Source: Adiantum capillus-veneris | Taxonomy: Eukaryota; Streptophyta; Polypodiopsida; Polypodiales; Pteridaceae | Reading direction: 5' to 3' | Assembly: GCA_014529385.2 (NCBI GenBank) | Contig: CM043968.1 | Span: 10,117,648 to 10,177,647, forward strand | DNA length: 60,000 bases | Shown: positions 1-10,538 of the stretch, in pieces | Numbering within the stretch: the stretch's first letter is position 1 | How the letters are laid out: every line of letters begins with the position of its first letter | Notes under the pieces: generated by a model | Seen by the model: only the letters and a program-made list of their open reading frames with translations | Database searches by the model: none | Told to the model about the DNA's origin: nothing | Position numbers and translations under genes: made by a program

Positions 1-651
1 GATCCAGGAGAGGGTATCCTGAGGTCTAGTAGATAGCCAAGAAGCCAGTGTCTTGCCGAGGGTCTGCGACTAGTTAGATTTAGTTAGGTAATATAGTTTG
101 GAGTTATGGTTTATGGTTTTTGATTGTTTTCTAATGGTTATGTAGGAATAGTGTAAAAAACTTTGTAAACGCACAAAACAAAAAAGGAAAAAAACAACAG
201 GGTTGTTTGCTTGCCTTGAAAGCAAAACCCACACCATATACTCTTCAAGGGTGTGAATAGAATTAGGCATTTGGATTTGTGATCCAGCGCTTGAGAAAAC
301 ACTAAAATTGTGACAAAACCAAAAAGAAAAAAACAAGGGAATTCCAGAAGAAAACAATAAGTGAACCTAAAGAGGTCAAAAGGAGATAAAACCACTGGCC
401 TTTGGTTAGCTCACTGTGACATGGTGTACAACTGATATTCACAAGCTTAAGTTTGAATTGCCATAAAATTTGCATCACTGTTAGTGCATCTGAGCTGTGA
501 ATTTATCATAGAAAAGCAAAATTGTGAAGTGCTTGAGTCTAAGGGCAAACAAAGTCCAAATTGAATGAAAGTCAAGGAATAGTGTTCTAAGGGTACAGGG
601 AACCTAATTGTCCAAAAATAGCTGAAAAACTAAGTCCCATTTGCTCTTTGC

Positions 652-693
652 TTGCTCTATCCCGATAGAGTAACCAACTTGAGATAGAGCAAA
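652..693. repeat. 22-bp imperfect palindrome plus a third half-site in the E1 leader
   Basis: Half-site TTGCTCTATC(C) is followed directly by its near reverse complement (652-673, two mismatched pairs). A further reverse half-site, AGATAGAGCAAA, lies at 682-693. Size and CG-type centre match the palindromes of the E2 leader although the sequence differs. Confidence 0.7.
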
Positions 694-949
694 TTTTTGA
701 CCACACCCCTTGGACCATTGATTCAACACATCATAACTAGAGTGCACACAAAAATTGGGAAGATTTGGACACCTGCAAGACCACCAAAGCTCAAGTCTGG
801 TGATTAAAGTTTGAATTCAGAGACCTATTGAAAAAAGGGGCTTGACCCATTGCCCAAACTTTGTAAAAATTGGTGTATACACTACACAAAGGGTGGGGAA
901 CCTAGCTGTGAAGTGAAATTTGGAAAAGGAGAAAAATTGACAAAGTTGC

Positions 950-971
950 TTGCTCTATCGCGATAATGCAA
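950..971. repeat. Second 22-bp palindrome in the E1 leader
   Basis: TTGCTCTATCG followed directly by CGATAATGCAA, a CG-centred dyad with two mismatched pairs. It is the same half-site as at 652-673. Confidence 0.7.
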
Positions 972-1583
972 GGAACTTTTGTTGGAGGGCAGATTTGGCA
1001 AAACCCTCTTGGGGATAGTATCAAAAGGACCTATATAGCACACATAAGAAGTCTCAAGGTGTTTGGACCATCAAAAGTGGGTCTAAGGCCGAGATAGGGA
1101 TCCAGTTTTTGAAAAAAACTCTAGAATTGGCCTAAATAACAAACCAAGTGTCCAAATTGCATAAAACTTGAGGGATAGACTCAAGGGAGTACTTGGATAG
1201 AGCCTTTTTGCAAGAATTGACCATATAGTTGTGTTATACCCTTCACATAGATCCCAACCATCATTTCAAAGTTGAAATTGGACCACCAGAAGATCTAGAG
1301 ACACCCAGTGGTGTAAAACACAAATTGCCAGATTGTTCCAGTTGACTCATAGAAAAGTGATAACAATTGTACATGATTGAAAGATTTATTCCATAGTTCA
1401 AGGGCAACCCTTGTGAATAGACTAACCATACTTGTGTAGATCCCAGAAGGAGATCATCACAAAGTCAGACGGACAGGAGAAGTCTAGATAAGCTTTCAAG
1501 TTTGCAATTTTTCTTTGAATCTCTTATGTATTTGAGATCAGGAACCTTTTTTTAAGTCAGGAGCTAAAAGTGTCAAAAGTCAA

Positions 1584-2657
1584 GTGAGCACAACATCTAC
1601 TAAAGAGAGTGTAAATCAGTTTGACTTAGAACCCTTGACCGCTATACAAGAAGGATCTAGTACGTCATCTGACTACTCATCCTCTGACATGGCTTCTAAG
1701 GGAAAGGGTAGGAGTGTTTTGAGTGGTAACTTGGGAGCAGTGACATCTAACATCTTTGAGGAACAGAATAAGATAGAGTTAGCATTTAAGTACCCTAACC
1801 GACATGGAGCGGCCATATACTAGGATGACAATGGTAATTGCTATAATCGCTGCGGTGATGTTCCTAGAATGGCACTTGATTTTGTAGACGCTTACTACAA
1901 TTTTGATTGCTATGTGGACATCAAAGGTTCCCAATACCAAGTTGTAGGAGATTCAGACTTTAGGATTGAGTTTGGAAACATAGTGGTGGATAGGGATGAG
2001 TTTGACGTTGCTGAAAAGAAACCAGAAATTCCTATGACCTTATTCAAAACCACTATTTGGGTGAAAAAAGTCTTTACGGACCACTTAGAAGATGGATTAT
2101 ACCAAGGACAGCGAGAATTGGGAGGCACTTTTTACAAGTGTATGGACCCTATGCCAAGAGAGTTGACAGAAGAGACGTACTTGTATATTTTTGAGGATAG
2201 GAGTAAACCAGGATATCCTACCCTCATAGTAGACAAGTATGAGAGAAGGTATTGTAAGACCGTTCAAATACATCTTCATAATTTTAAGATCAATGGAATA
2301 TCAGTGTCAACACTTTACCCAGACGCTACAAAGCCTAAGAGTGTAGAAAAGGTTGAGATAGAATTTATGGATGAGTCCTTAAAACAGATCGAGCATTTAA
2401 AGCAAGATAAAAGCATCCAGAAGGAGTCTACGAGTCGAAAAGAAGGAGTGGTGATAGCAGGAACTACTATGAGAGGTCTAGGAAAGACTCCTAGTTCAAA
2501 TATGGTAGCAAAAAGGACGAAAACAAGAGGTGGATATTCGGTCTATACGATACCAACACATCCACCATCACATGGAATGATTGCCAGAACACCGGCAAGA
2601 AGAGCACCTATAGTAGGAACCCTAGCAAAAGTGGATATGGGAGGCATAGTTCCATAG
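1584..2657 (+). pseudogene. Pre-gag N-terminal module of E1
   Basis: One reading frame carries about 350 codons, interrupted by TAG near 1821. No ATG lies at its left edge, so the true start is unclear; an internal ATG is at 1869. The N-terminus is Ser/Thr/acidic (STKESVNQFDLEPLT), matching STEESVTQARLDPLA of E2. The core holds short units of the form Y-x-D-x-x-G-x-x-Y, for example DDNGNCY and YVDIKGSQYQ, and a conserved stretch with GLYQ, then Y-K-C, P-x-P-R-E-L and LYIFED. The C-terminal part is basic, with many Arg, Lys and Thr residues. I do not recognise it as a named family. The frame runs on through two stops into gag, so module and gag were probably one polyprotein. Confidence 0.6.
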
Positions 2658-2705
2658 AGAGTATTTGGAGATTGACGAGTCAGACCATCTCAGGTAGCTA
2701 AATGG

Positions 2706-3513
2706 GTGAATAAGAAATTTTCTGGATCAGGAGACCCATTTGGACATGTGGTTAACTTTATGCAGGTGATAGAGGCTGAGAATATCATTGACCCTAGGAT
2801 GCAGTTTCAAGGATTTTGCATGACCCTAGAGGGAGACGCAGCGGATTGGTTTCAATCCTTGAAAAACATAGAGTTCCCGAGCATGGAATATTTCTATGAT
2901 GAGTTCACGGGAGAGTTTTCCAAAAGAGGTTTAGAGCATAACTCTTACTCTCAAATTATAAACTTTGAGCACGAAAACAAGGAGTCTGTGAGAGATTCTT
3001 CCAGATGGATGAAGCGGTATGTAAAGAGATGTCCAGTGGATGAACTTCCGATGGAAGCCAGGATAGTCAGTCGATTCATTCAAGGCTTACAAAGTGAGGT
3101 ACTGAAAAAGGACCTTCACGTAAAGAAGTGTGGAACATTAGACAAAGCAACCAAGGTAGCAATAGACATGGTTGATAATTGTAAATTTTTTGGGGATGAA
3201 GCAGAAAAGAGTGGCGACAGAAAGAGTCTTACTTCTAATGATACATCTTCAGTTAGAACTGCAAAGAAAGACGGATGCTATGGTCAATTATGAACAATTG
3301 ACTGAAGAGCTCCTGAGACAAGTAAATGCAGCAGCAATAGCGTCTGTACCAAAACCAAGAAGATGCTATAGTTATGGAGGGGACCACTTATCAAGAGATT
3401 GTCCAACTGTATCGCAAAGAGCACCAAAGTGCTGTGATATCGAGAAGAAATTTATGAATCACACGACAGATGAGTGCTTTTACAATAAGGGCTATGTGAG
3501 AGAACGACCATGA
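2706..3513 (+). pseudogene. gag: Gag core (Retrotrans_gag) and first zinc knuckles of E1
   Basis: Residues from KKFSGSGDPFGHV to VSRFIQGLQSEV form a Retrotrans_gag-type capsid core, including the usual A-A-D-W-F, E-F-T-G-E-F and R-F-I-x-G-L landmarks. It is in frame with the upstream module. Near 3240 the reading shifts to another frame (3172-3513), which carries a degenerate knuckle CYSYGGDHLSRDC (second Cys replaced by Tyr) and a Cys/His motif ending in NHTTDEC. Known role of the family: capsid and nucleocapsid assembly and RNA packaging. The shift and stop codons make this copy non-functional. Confidence 0.8.
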
Positions 3514-3543
3514 GAGCATCAAGTAGGACCAGGACCCAGATAC

Positions 3544-4339
3544 ATGCCACGTCCGACTCACTATCCGACAGGAGTAGAGAAGCCCATGCCAGTACTTGGT
3601 GCTCAACCACCTTTGCTAGGAGAAGGACAGGTAGCCGTTAGGTACGCGAAATCTGTGGAAGAAATACAGAAAAGAGCGCTGTTAGCATCATACTATGAGG
3701 AACAAGGAGGCTATAACCGTCCTAGTTATCCACATTACAAGAAAGCACCTCAACCTAAAGGTTGGAAAGAAGAAGGTGGAAACACCTTTGAAGTGCCAAC
3801 ATTGAGAAGAGAAGGATCCCATAACTGGGAGCCTCAACCTATAATGTTTATAGCTCTAGGAGGGCCTAAACCTAGACCTTCATAGCCGCAAAAACCTTAT
3901 GCTAGTGCATCTATGCCTCAAGGACCTTGTTACAAATGTAATGGAGATCACCTTATGAAAGACTGTCCTAGGATAGATATCGTGGGTAAACGCTTATTGT
4001 AACGACTGTGGCATCATTCATTTTATTGTTGATTGTTCAAATCATCCAGACAAGAGAGATAAAACTATGCTAAATATGGTAAATACCATACCATCGTCGG
4101 TGGACTCAGAAAATGAAACTACGATTCTTGTTAAGGTCATGATGAGAGCCCAAGCAAGGAAAGATGTCAATCAGTCCAAGAGTAATGATGAGAACAAAGA
4201 AGAAATCAAGACTGACAAGTCTAGTGTCATTCGTGATAATCCTTGGAAGGAACGAAGAGCTAAAATGAAAGCTAGACGTGAACGAAAACAAAAGACTGTA
4301 GAATCTGAGCTGGCAATGGCTCGAGAGCAACTTAAATAG
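3544..4339 (+). pseudogene. gag: Gag C-terminal part with nucleocapsid zinc knuckles, E1
   Basis: A Pro-rich segment (3544-3885) with EGSHNWEPQPIMF precedes an intact CCHC knuckle, CYKCNGDHLMKDC, at about 3930-3968. A second, CNDCGIIHFIVDC, follows in another frame near 4000-4037. The next stretch (4067-4339) is strongly basic and Glu-rich (RRAKMKARRERKQK), probably helical. The same order is found at 29182-29760 in E2 and at 58618-57800 in E3. Inferred: nucleic-acid-binding part of the gag polyprotein. At least two frame changes break it. Confidence 0.75.
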
Positions 4340-4379
4340 TAGAGGGAGTCTAATTTCTTAAAATTAGTAGAGGGACCTA

Positions 4380-4910
4380 GGAGTGTAAGCTTGGGAGGGT
4401 CTGTGGTGGTAGACAAAGTCAATGAACCACTTGATGCAATCTTGCAAGCATATGAAGCAAGGTTGAAAAACAGACAAACGTTAGAGCAAAGGTGGATGAC
4501 ACATCCATATCTAGAGTTGGATAAACAAATACTAGAGATGTGCAAGTAGTTGATTGAGATTGCACAGCCTTACTAGAGTCTCCACCTGTGGAATTGAGGG
4601 ATAGAATAATTAAACCACCAAGCATAGAAATACGTGTTCAAACTGAACAAAGGGTACCAGAAAAGGTAGAAAGCATTGAGAAATCATTGCCTAATGTAGA
4701 GGACCCAAGAGTAGTGCCCAACAGCACTGATGAATCACTAAGGGGATTTCCACCATATGTACCTATTGTGGAAGAACAATGACCTGAAGAGTTATGGGAA
4801 ACGTTGAGGAAAGCTCAAGAAAAATATTAGACCAAAACAATTAAATCAACACCTTTCTTTGAACTAAATTTGAATAAATCACCTTGGGATCTAGACACTA
4901 AATCGTTTCA
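4380..4910 (+). pseudogene. Gag-protease linker of E1
   Basis: Degenerate coding sequence with the conserved landmarks seen in all three copies: ARLKNRQTLEQRW-like, then PPVELRDRIIKPP, a Glu/Pro/Val-rich stretch, and GFPPYVPIVEEQ followed by P-E-E-L-W. The longest open piece is 4588-4782. No domain is recognised. The same linker is at 29820-30010 in E2 and 57420-57760 (minus) in E3. Confidence 0.5.
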
Positions 4911-4915
4911 AGGGG

Positions 4916-5740
4916 ATGTTGGTTCTGTTACGTCAGAGGATAGTAGACCAACATCACTTAGAACTTTGCCACCATACATGGGAGTCAAAAATTAGGAGGT
5001 TATCTTTACAACCAATAGGAGGAACAAATCAATTAGATACTAAAATTTTGACGGACTTGTTGTCTACTCCTGTCAAGTGCACAATCACATTGGCTGAATT
5101 GCTAAAAATTAGGCCAAGCATCTGGAGGGAAGTAGGTAAATGTCTCAAAAAATTTGGTATAAAAACTCCTCTTAAATTCATAGAAAGTAAGCTTAATGAC
5201 ACAGAACCAATGAGAGCAAACACTAAGCCTGTACCTCTAAACAAAGTTAGAGAATATTGCGAGGGAGAAGACGGAAACACTACTCTACCTGTTGAGTACA
5301 ATGGAATAGAGACTGAAGCGATACTTGGCAGTGGAGATGGCATTGCCATCGCTACAAAAATATTATGGGAAAAATGGGGGAAACCAACCATATGAACAAC
5401 TAGAATGAAATTGCAACTAGCGGATGGGCATGTAGAAAGACCCATAGGATTGCTAGAGGCAGTAGTGGTATCTTCATGTGGCATAGAGTATAAACATATC
5501 TTTGCCATAGTAGATTTCGGCAAGAAGAACAATTATGAAATTATCCTTGGTAGGCCATTCATGAGGCAACTCAAGATGTTGTAGGACTAGGGGTATAATT
5601 ATTTGTATCTACGACATGCTGAAACCACCACACGAGTAAATATGAGAAATCATAGTTATCGTGATGTCACTAGAACACCTGTGGAAGATTTTGACTCAGC
5701 CACTATTAGTGGATCGGAAGTTCCTGCATGGTTCTATTAA
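4916..5740 (+). pseudogene. Retropepsin (aspartic protease) remnant of E1
   Basis: The segment includes LLSTPVKCTITLAELLKIRP, a conserved pre-protease helix, then LPVEYNGIETEAILGSGDG, where the catalytic D-S-G-A-G of the E3 copy has become G-S-G-D-G, so the catalytic Asp is lost. After a TGA near 5394 the fold continues with LQLADGHVERPIGLLEA, VVVSSCGIEYKHIFAIVDFG and YEIILGRPFMRQLKM, the usual C-terminal I-L-G-x-P motif of Ty3 retropepsins. Known role: cleavage of the Gag/Pol polyprotein. This copy cannot be active. Confidence 0.75.
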
Positions 5741-5752
5741 AAAAAAAAATGG

Positions 5753-6361
5753 ATGTGTGGAGCCTCCCAATGCAGTGATTTTGACCAAAATGAGAGAGCG
5801 CTAGAGAGGGTGTTGGAAGATGATGCATATATAAGAGAGCCTTTCCCTAAAGACAAACTAGAACTCCTAGAATGGTCTCAAATTTTGGCTACCTTAGATG
5901 TGTGCGTAAATGAAACCACTCCCACAAAATTTTGTGACGAGAATGGTTACGACATTGTACCATACTACATGTTGAGCCAAATTGCAAAAGAAGACAAATA
6001 CAAAAGTGAGCTAGAAGACATGATAGTCAAGCAAAAAGAAATGAAACTTGACATTAAAGTGGTGGGATATGTGGAAATACCCATGAGACGCATCAAGAAG
6101 GATGGAGAAGAATTTTATGATTCTTATGACAGGTTTGAAAATGAAGATGGTGCGGATGACAAGAACTTGGAGAAGTCTGAAGATGAAGATCACGGAGATC
6201 AAGACAAGGAGGTATTTGTTGACTTCCCCAACCAAAGTTCAAGATGCCAAAATAGGTACAAAAATAGGCGACATAACAAAAGTCTACCGATTAGACTTCG
6301 ACCCATGCCTGAATTCAAGGACAAGATGCATTTTCTTATGAACATTCATACAATTGATTGA
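5753..6361 (+). pseudogene. Acidic linker ORF after the protease, E1
   Basis: A 202-residue open segment. The N-terminal part (ECSDF-like, ILATLDVCVNETTPTKFCDEN) is conserved in E2 (near 42005-42065) and E3 (near 56350-56260). It is followed by a long Asp/Glu-rich region (DSYDRFENEDGADDKNLEKSE) and a short basic Tyr/Arg tail. In E2 the same segment precedes the start of reverse transcriptase, so this is the protease-RT linker. In E1 the homology stops here; no RT follows. Confidence 0.6.
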
Positions 6362-6804
6362 GGCTAAAGATAAGGTGTCGGGAAAATTTCTAAGAGTATC
6401 CAAAGATCCAGGCGTTTTCCACTTCTCTGATGAGCCTAACAACAAATAAGACATGCATAAAGTACTCTAGATCAACAATCAAGATATCCTGCTTACCCTA
6501 CTCCTACTCATCATGTGAGATGGTGATTTTGATGTCTTGGTTGCTTCCTGGCCTCACACGGACTCTGAAATCAACCTAGCACCACATCTACCACTCCAAC
6601 TCCTACTCTCTACACCACAACCTACTAATACCTATTACTACCTAAGACGGAAGATCCAGGCTAGACACACGCTCCCTAGACTCCTCCTAAGACCTAGAGA
6701 GTCCACTACCCTTTGATTCTATCTAAATGTAAAATAGTACTCTGGCAAGCCAGAGGGACCTCTATCCTCAAGGACTAGTCTCGATCACCTACTTAGGGCC
6801 CTCG

Positions 6805-6822
6805 TCCCTGGAAGCGGCGCCA
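6805..6822 (-). other. Primer binding site (tRNA-Asp-like)
   Basis: Minus-strand TGGCGCCGCTTCCAGGGA begins one base after the LTR end CAACA. It fits the complement of a plant tRNA-Asp 3' end with about three mismatches. Such sites are usual in Athila/Tat-type elements. Confidence 0.7.
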
Positions 6823-7527
6823 ATGTTGGACGGATACGCCGCAACGAATGTCAGCATAGCGAGAACTCACCTAACATATAATGTCAATTGAGGACAAAGC
6901 TCAACCCGCAAGCGCGTGGAAGCAAGCAAAGGGTGTCAACCTCTACTCAACCGACTAATGACTACTTCCTACAGAGATATCAAATCTACATGCCATTGGT
7001 TCTGTGAATGTGAGAGTCTCCTATGATGCTATCGCAAGGAAAAAGCCCATCAAACGATCTCGAAACTTCACGAAACTCAAGGCTTTGAAGTCCTACACAC
7101 AATGGAAGGCCGATATCCCTAAGGTCTCTAACCACAAATCCTAACCCAATACCCTTTGTGCAGAAAACGCGTAGGATGTCTGGTCAGATTTTACAAGTCA
7201 TTGTTTCTAAAATCTAACATGCCTAATGTGTCGCTCTACTCGCTCTGATCGCGTGGATATGCTAAAATGCAAAAACGGACAACGTTTACTCACCGAAACT
7301 CCAAAAGTAGCTTGCGGGTGAATCTACCAAAACACAGATGAACGCGCGTGATGTAAACATCAACGCATAGCTCTCCTCATGGACAACACGCTGCTGCTCT
7401 CCGTTTGCGATTCCGACCACCGTAGCTCTTGTAGCACACACACAAACTCTCTCACTCTCTCGCAGTCTCCCAGTTGACACAGAAGATAAGATTATTAGAA
7501 GCCTCTTTACAAAGCTTTAGGTTTTGG

Positions 7528-7535
7528 TTTATATA
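7528..7535 (-). promoter_or_regulatory. TATA box in the LTR
   Basis: TATATAAA on the minus strand, at the same place as TATATAA in the E3 LTR (51436-51442), upstream of a CT/GT-rich transcribed region. Confidence 0.5.
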
Positions 7536-7761
7536 CTAAACCTTAGAAAACCTAATGTTCGGCCAAAATGACCTGATTTGTCCCTAGGCTTCTATAGAGC
7601 TTAGTTACAACACCGTGAACTGGCTTTGCTCATCCAACAAGTATCTGCGGCCAAAATACAATTGCCGACTTAAAATATGAAGTTCCTGTAAACATTACAA
7701 AAGTGGCCGTAATGGCTCAAAATGATAATAACGGGATATTCGATGATGTCCATGAGCTTGC

Positions 7762-7883
7762 ATCTTCACATTACAGCATCCATCTTCATCTTGATCACTT
7801 CATCAACATCTTTATATGGAATATCTTCACATTACAGCATCCATCTTCATCTTGATCACTTCATCAACATCTTTATATGGAAT
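7762..7883. repeat. 61-bp tandem duplication in the LTR U3
   Basis: Two adjacent near-identical 61-bp units start with ATCTTCACATTACAGCATCC at 7762 and 7823. The E3 LTR has a single unit at this place, so the duplication is specific to this copy and explains most of its extra length. Confidence 0.85.
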
Positions 7884-7954
7884 CTTTAGAAAATCTTTGA
7901 GGAATCTTCATGGAATCTTTGTGGAAGCGTTGTTGAAAGGTTGACCTTTCAACA

Positions 7955-8110
7955 GCGGTTACAATAGCAGCAACAGTAATTGCAGCAACAAGAGTAACAG
8001 TAATTACAACAACAATAGCAAAGGCAACAACGACTATAGTGACGATAGCAGGACAACAATAACAGCGACGACAAAAATAGCATCGGCTACAATAATAGCT
8101 ATGCAAACAA
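7955..8110. repeat. Degenerate CAA/GAC/TAA trinucleotide-rich tract
   Basis: Imperfect trinucleotide runs (CAGCAACAG, ACAACAACAAT, GCGACGACA) directly after the LTR. It encodes no credible protein. Confidence 0.6.
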
Positions 8111-8739
8111 AACCAGGTAAATCTTTAATTTCTTCTCTCGCTTTTCAATATTACAGGCTAATTTTTTTTATTGAAACTATGAATACGCGCACAATTACTA
8201 CCTTCAATCTCTGATTTTTTCTTCTAAGTACTTATTATTACATAGTTCATTCAAATTAGTAATCTAATTAAAATACATAATCATACATTGAGTCTTCACA
8301 TACATGTATGTGATAAAAAGAGTTAGATATGCACCTGTATATGCTTGCACGTGCTCTGTTTTACCAATGCTTTTGATTGTTTACCACCATCAACTACGAT
8401 TTTGTTACGCAAATGATAAAAGAGAGAGGAAAATAGAAAGAGAAAGAGGGAAAAAGAGTGAGTGACAGAGAGAGAAAGGGTTGGAGAGAGAGAGAGAGAG
8501 AGGGAGAGTGACAATATGGGCTTCTTTGTGGGAAAAGAGAATGAGATAGAGGTTTCTAAGTTTAAATTCAAATTCAAGATTTGAATATTGGGAAAAAATT
8601 TGAATCTAAATACATGTGGAATGCTATCTTCTCTTGGGGTACATTGTCCCTTACAATAATGACCTTACAATAGGCTGGATAGAGAGAAGTGAACAATCTA
8701 CACTACAAATGATGTATAACATGTGCACACTCCATGTTT
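8111..8739. other. Intergenic, no gene seen
   Basis: AT-rich sequence with a purine-rich part and a short (GA)n run near 8484-8502. I see no coding or RNA signal. Confidence 0.5.
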
Positions 8740-8929
8740 CTATGGAGCCTAGCTTGGACAAGTGATGGAGCTTTGCTTTTCTCCATGTTTCAATAGACTA
8801 AGCTTGGACAAGTGGTGAACCTTGGAACAAAACCAACCTGTAAAATATATCATGGGTATTCCAAATGGTGAGAAAGAGTACCATTTCAGATATAACCTTA
8901 TAGGTTGAAAAACTGGTGGACCTTGAGAT

Positions 8930-9262
8930 CCAATTCTTCTTAACATAATGACATGGATCAAATTAGACTTGTTAATTTGAATTTGGATGGCATAATCTAA
9001 ATTAAGGCTGTAAAATTTGAATTTAGGCGGTATTTTTTGAATTTACATACAAAATAATTAATCGAGCTGTGCAAATTTAAATTTAGGTGAGATAATCACA
9101 TATTTTGTGGTGAACTATAGTTTGAAATCAATTTTGGGCGGGATATTTTAAATATAAGCAATAAAATTTGAATTTAAGCAAGATTTTTAAGTTTTGAAAT
9201 TTGGGCGGGATATTTAAAATTTGGGTGGGAATTTTAAATTTAGGCGGGAAGGTTTTGAATTT
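8930..9262. repeat. AT-rich repeats of a TTTGAATTTAGGCGGGA-type motif
   Basis: At least eight variants of (A)AATTTGAATTTAGGCGGGAT occur within about 330 bp, inside the block above. Confidence 0.6.
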
Positions 9263-9832
9263 AAAGCACAATCTTCATAATACAAGAGCGTATAGGTTGG
9301 ACAAGTGGTGGACCTTTGTTTCCCTCTATGTTTCAATGGAGCCTAACTTGGACAAGTGGTGGACCTTGGAACAAAACCCCCATGTAAAACATATCATGGG
9401 TATTCCAAGTGGTGATAAAGAATACCATTTAACATATAACCTTATAGGCTGGACAAGTGGTGGACCTTAACACCCAATTCTTCCTAATATAATGACATAG
9501 AGTGGACAAGTGGTCAACTTTGAGACCAAACTACTCATTCTACTAGGAATAATAGGTTGGACAAGTGGTGGACCTTGAAATAAACCCCCCCATCTACAAA
9601 ATATCATGGGTTTAGGGTGTTGCAATGGAGCGGAGCTTGGACAAATGTAGGAGCTTGTTTCTCTCCATGTTTCAATGGATCCTAACCTGGAAAAACGGTG
9701 GCCTTTCCTTATTTGCATGTTTCAATGGAGCCTAGCTTGGACAAGTGGTGAACCTTTGCTTCTCTCTATGTTTTACATAGGGGTTTTGTTCCAAGGTCCA
9801 CCACTTGTCCAGCCTAACTCTATTGGAGAAAT

Positions 9833-9835
9833 GGT
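9833..9835. repeat. CACTA target site duplication, left copy
   Basis: GGT directly before CACTACAAGA; the same GGT follows the right end at 18701-18703. Three-base duplications are the rule for CACTA elements. Confidence 0.85.
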
Positions 9836-9845
9836 CACTACAAGA
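9836..9845 (+). repeat. CACTA left terminal inverted repeat
   Basis: CACTACAAGA, exact inverse of 18691-18700. Confidence 0.95.
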
Positions 9846-9879
9846 GCCAAGGATGTTACCAACATTTTTTTTGTCTAAT

Positions 9880-10340
9880 TTTTATGGGAGTCGATATTAT
9901 CGGCAATTCTCTACAAAAATAGAAAGTACAAAATAAAAACCATGACGGACGTCGATATTACCAACACTTAATAACGGACGCCGGTACTAACAACGGCCAA
10001 AATTAAAAAAAACACCTCACCACCTAAATTGCCATGTCATCAATCCTGCAACGCCGATAATACCGGCACCCGCAAGGACAAAAGACATGTAAGCCTAATC
10101 TTAGGTTGTCAGGAATCCTTTGTGTTGGTATTACCGGTGCTCAGGAATGGTACATGCACATGTTAGCATAATCTTAGGTTGTCAAGAATCCTTAGCGCTG
10201 GTAGTTCCGGCGCAGTGAAAAGGTACTGGGACATGTTAGCAAAATCTCAGGGTACTTTTGTACTTGGGGAATATTGTGACGTCGATATTACTAGCGGTCG
10301 TAATATATGTGCCGGAACTACCGACATACGTCGATTTCCC
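9880..10340. promoter_or_regulatory. Left subterminal array of TNPA-type motifs
   Basis: About eight variants of an imperfect palindrome of the form GCCGATA-N-TATCGGC, for example GTCGATATTATCGGC (near 9890), GCCGATAATACCGGC (near 10052), GGTATTACCGGTGC (near 10128) and GTGCCGGAACTACCGAC (near 10310). Subterminal repeats in CACTA elements are known binding sites for the TNPA accessory protein; that role here is inferred. Confidence 0.75.
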
Positions 10341-10497
10341 CAAAAGATTCTTGCCATCATGGTTGGGATGGGTCTACCCTCCCATGATGGCAAACATTCC
10401 ATTTACATCAAGTTCTACTTGACTAGTATCATCTTACAAATACATATTGATATAAATTTTTATATGTATAGTAGGAAAATACGTACTCCCATCTTTC

Positions 10498-10506
10498 TAT
10501 ATAAAG
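10498..10506 (+). promoter_or_regulatory. TATA box before the small ORF in the CACTA element
   Basis: TATATAAAG, 33 bases before the ATG at 10539. With a start site 25-30 bases downstream the 5' UTR would be very short. Confidence 0.4.
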
Positions 10507-10538
10507 GGAGGCCCTCTTCTTATTTTTCAACTTCAAAT

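Larger units (their letters stand above)
1..1580 (+). other. Non-coding leader (5' UTR) of E1
   Basis: About 1.6 kb without a credible ORF between the window edge and the pre-gag module. The first 110 bases resemble the E2 leader just after its primer binding site (near 21610-21720), so the LTR and primer site of E1 should lie just left of the window. It contains CG-centred palindromes at 652-673 and 950-971. A long leader before gag is usual for Tat/Athila/Ogre-type elements. Confidence 0.65.
1..6440 (+). mobile_element. Ty3/gypsy-type LTR retroelement E1, internal region (5' LTR outside window)
   Basis: Seen: a plus-strand order of non-coding leader, pre-gag module, retrotransposon gag core, zinc knuckles, retropepsin remnant and acidic linker, matching E2 (19623-43320) and E3 (50736-60000, minus) block for block. 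The coding strand is broken by nonsense codons and frame changes. From 1584 to 3293 the frame is kept and only stops interrupt it (near 1821, 2655 and 2673), so decay there was by point mutation. No RT or integrase follows; homology fades after 6361 and the opposite-strand fragment 6440-7954 begins. Inferred: a dead, 3'-truncated copy of an Ogre/Tat/Athila-like lineage. Confidence 0.8.
6440..7954 (-). mobile_element. 5'-end fragment (LTR, primer site, leader) of a gypsy-family copy, minus strand
   Basis: Read on the minus strand: an LTR from 7954 to 6824, a primer binding site at 6822-6805 and about 380 bases of leader that align well with the E2 leader at 21535-21780. The internal region then stops and plus-strand E1 begins. 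The copy therefore survives only as its 5' end, abutting E1 with the two leaders pointing towards each other. Confidence 0.75.
6824..7954 (-). repeat. 5' LTR of the minus-strand fragment
   Basis: A 1131-bp LTR with minus-strand ends TGTTGAAAGG and GTCCAACA. It is clearly similar to the 3' LTR of E3 (50736-51787) along its whole length and to the 3' part of the E2 LTR (about 20760-21515). It carries a TATA box, a CT/GT-rich stretch and the half-palindrome CGCGTAGGATGTC (7168-7180). Confidence 0.8.
8740..9835 (+). repeat. Degenerate repeat block, left of the CACTA element
   Basis: The motif TTGGACAAGTGGTGGACCTT recurs many times (for example near 8803, 9295, 9346, 9448, 9554 and 9735) inside a longer unit of about 400 bp that also holds ATGTTTCAATGGAGCCTA and AAATATCATGGGT. 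Units recur at 18704-19622 across the CACTA insertion. An inverted copy (about 9766-9815) lies just before the CACTA end. Confidence 0.8.

Noticed and set aside
2655-2680. Possible programmed stop read-through between pre-gag and gag
   Set aside because: Stops differ in kind and place among E1, E2 and E3, so decay is the simpler explanation.
7873-8106. Cys/Val-rich minus ORF
   Set aside because: Product of the trinucleotide tract next to the LTR.
10179-10538. Upstream extension of the small membrane ORF
   Set aside because: It runs through subterminal repeat motifs; the TATA box and the composition change favour the later ATG.
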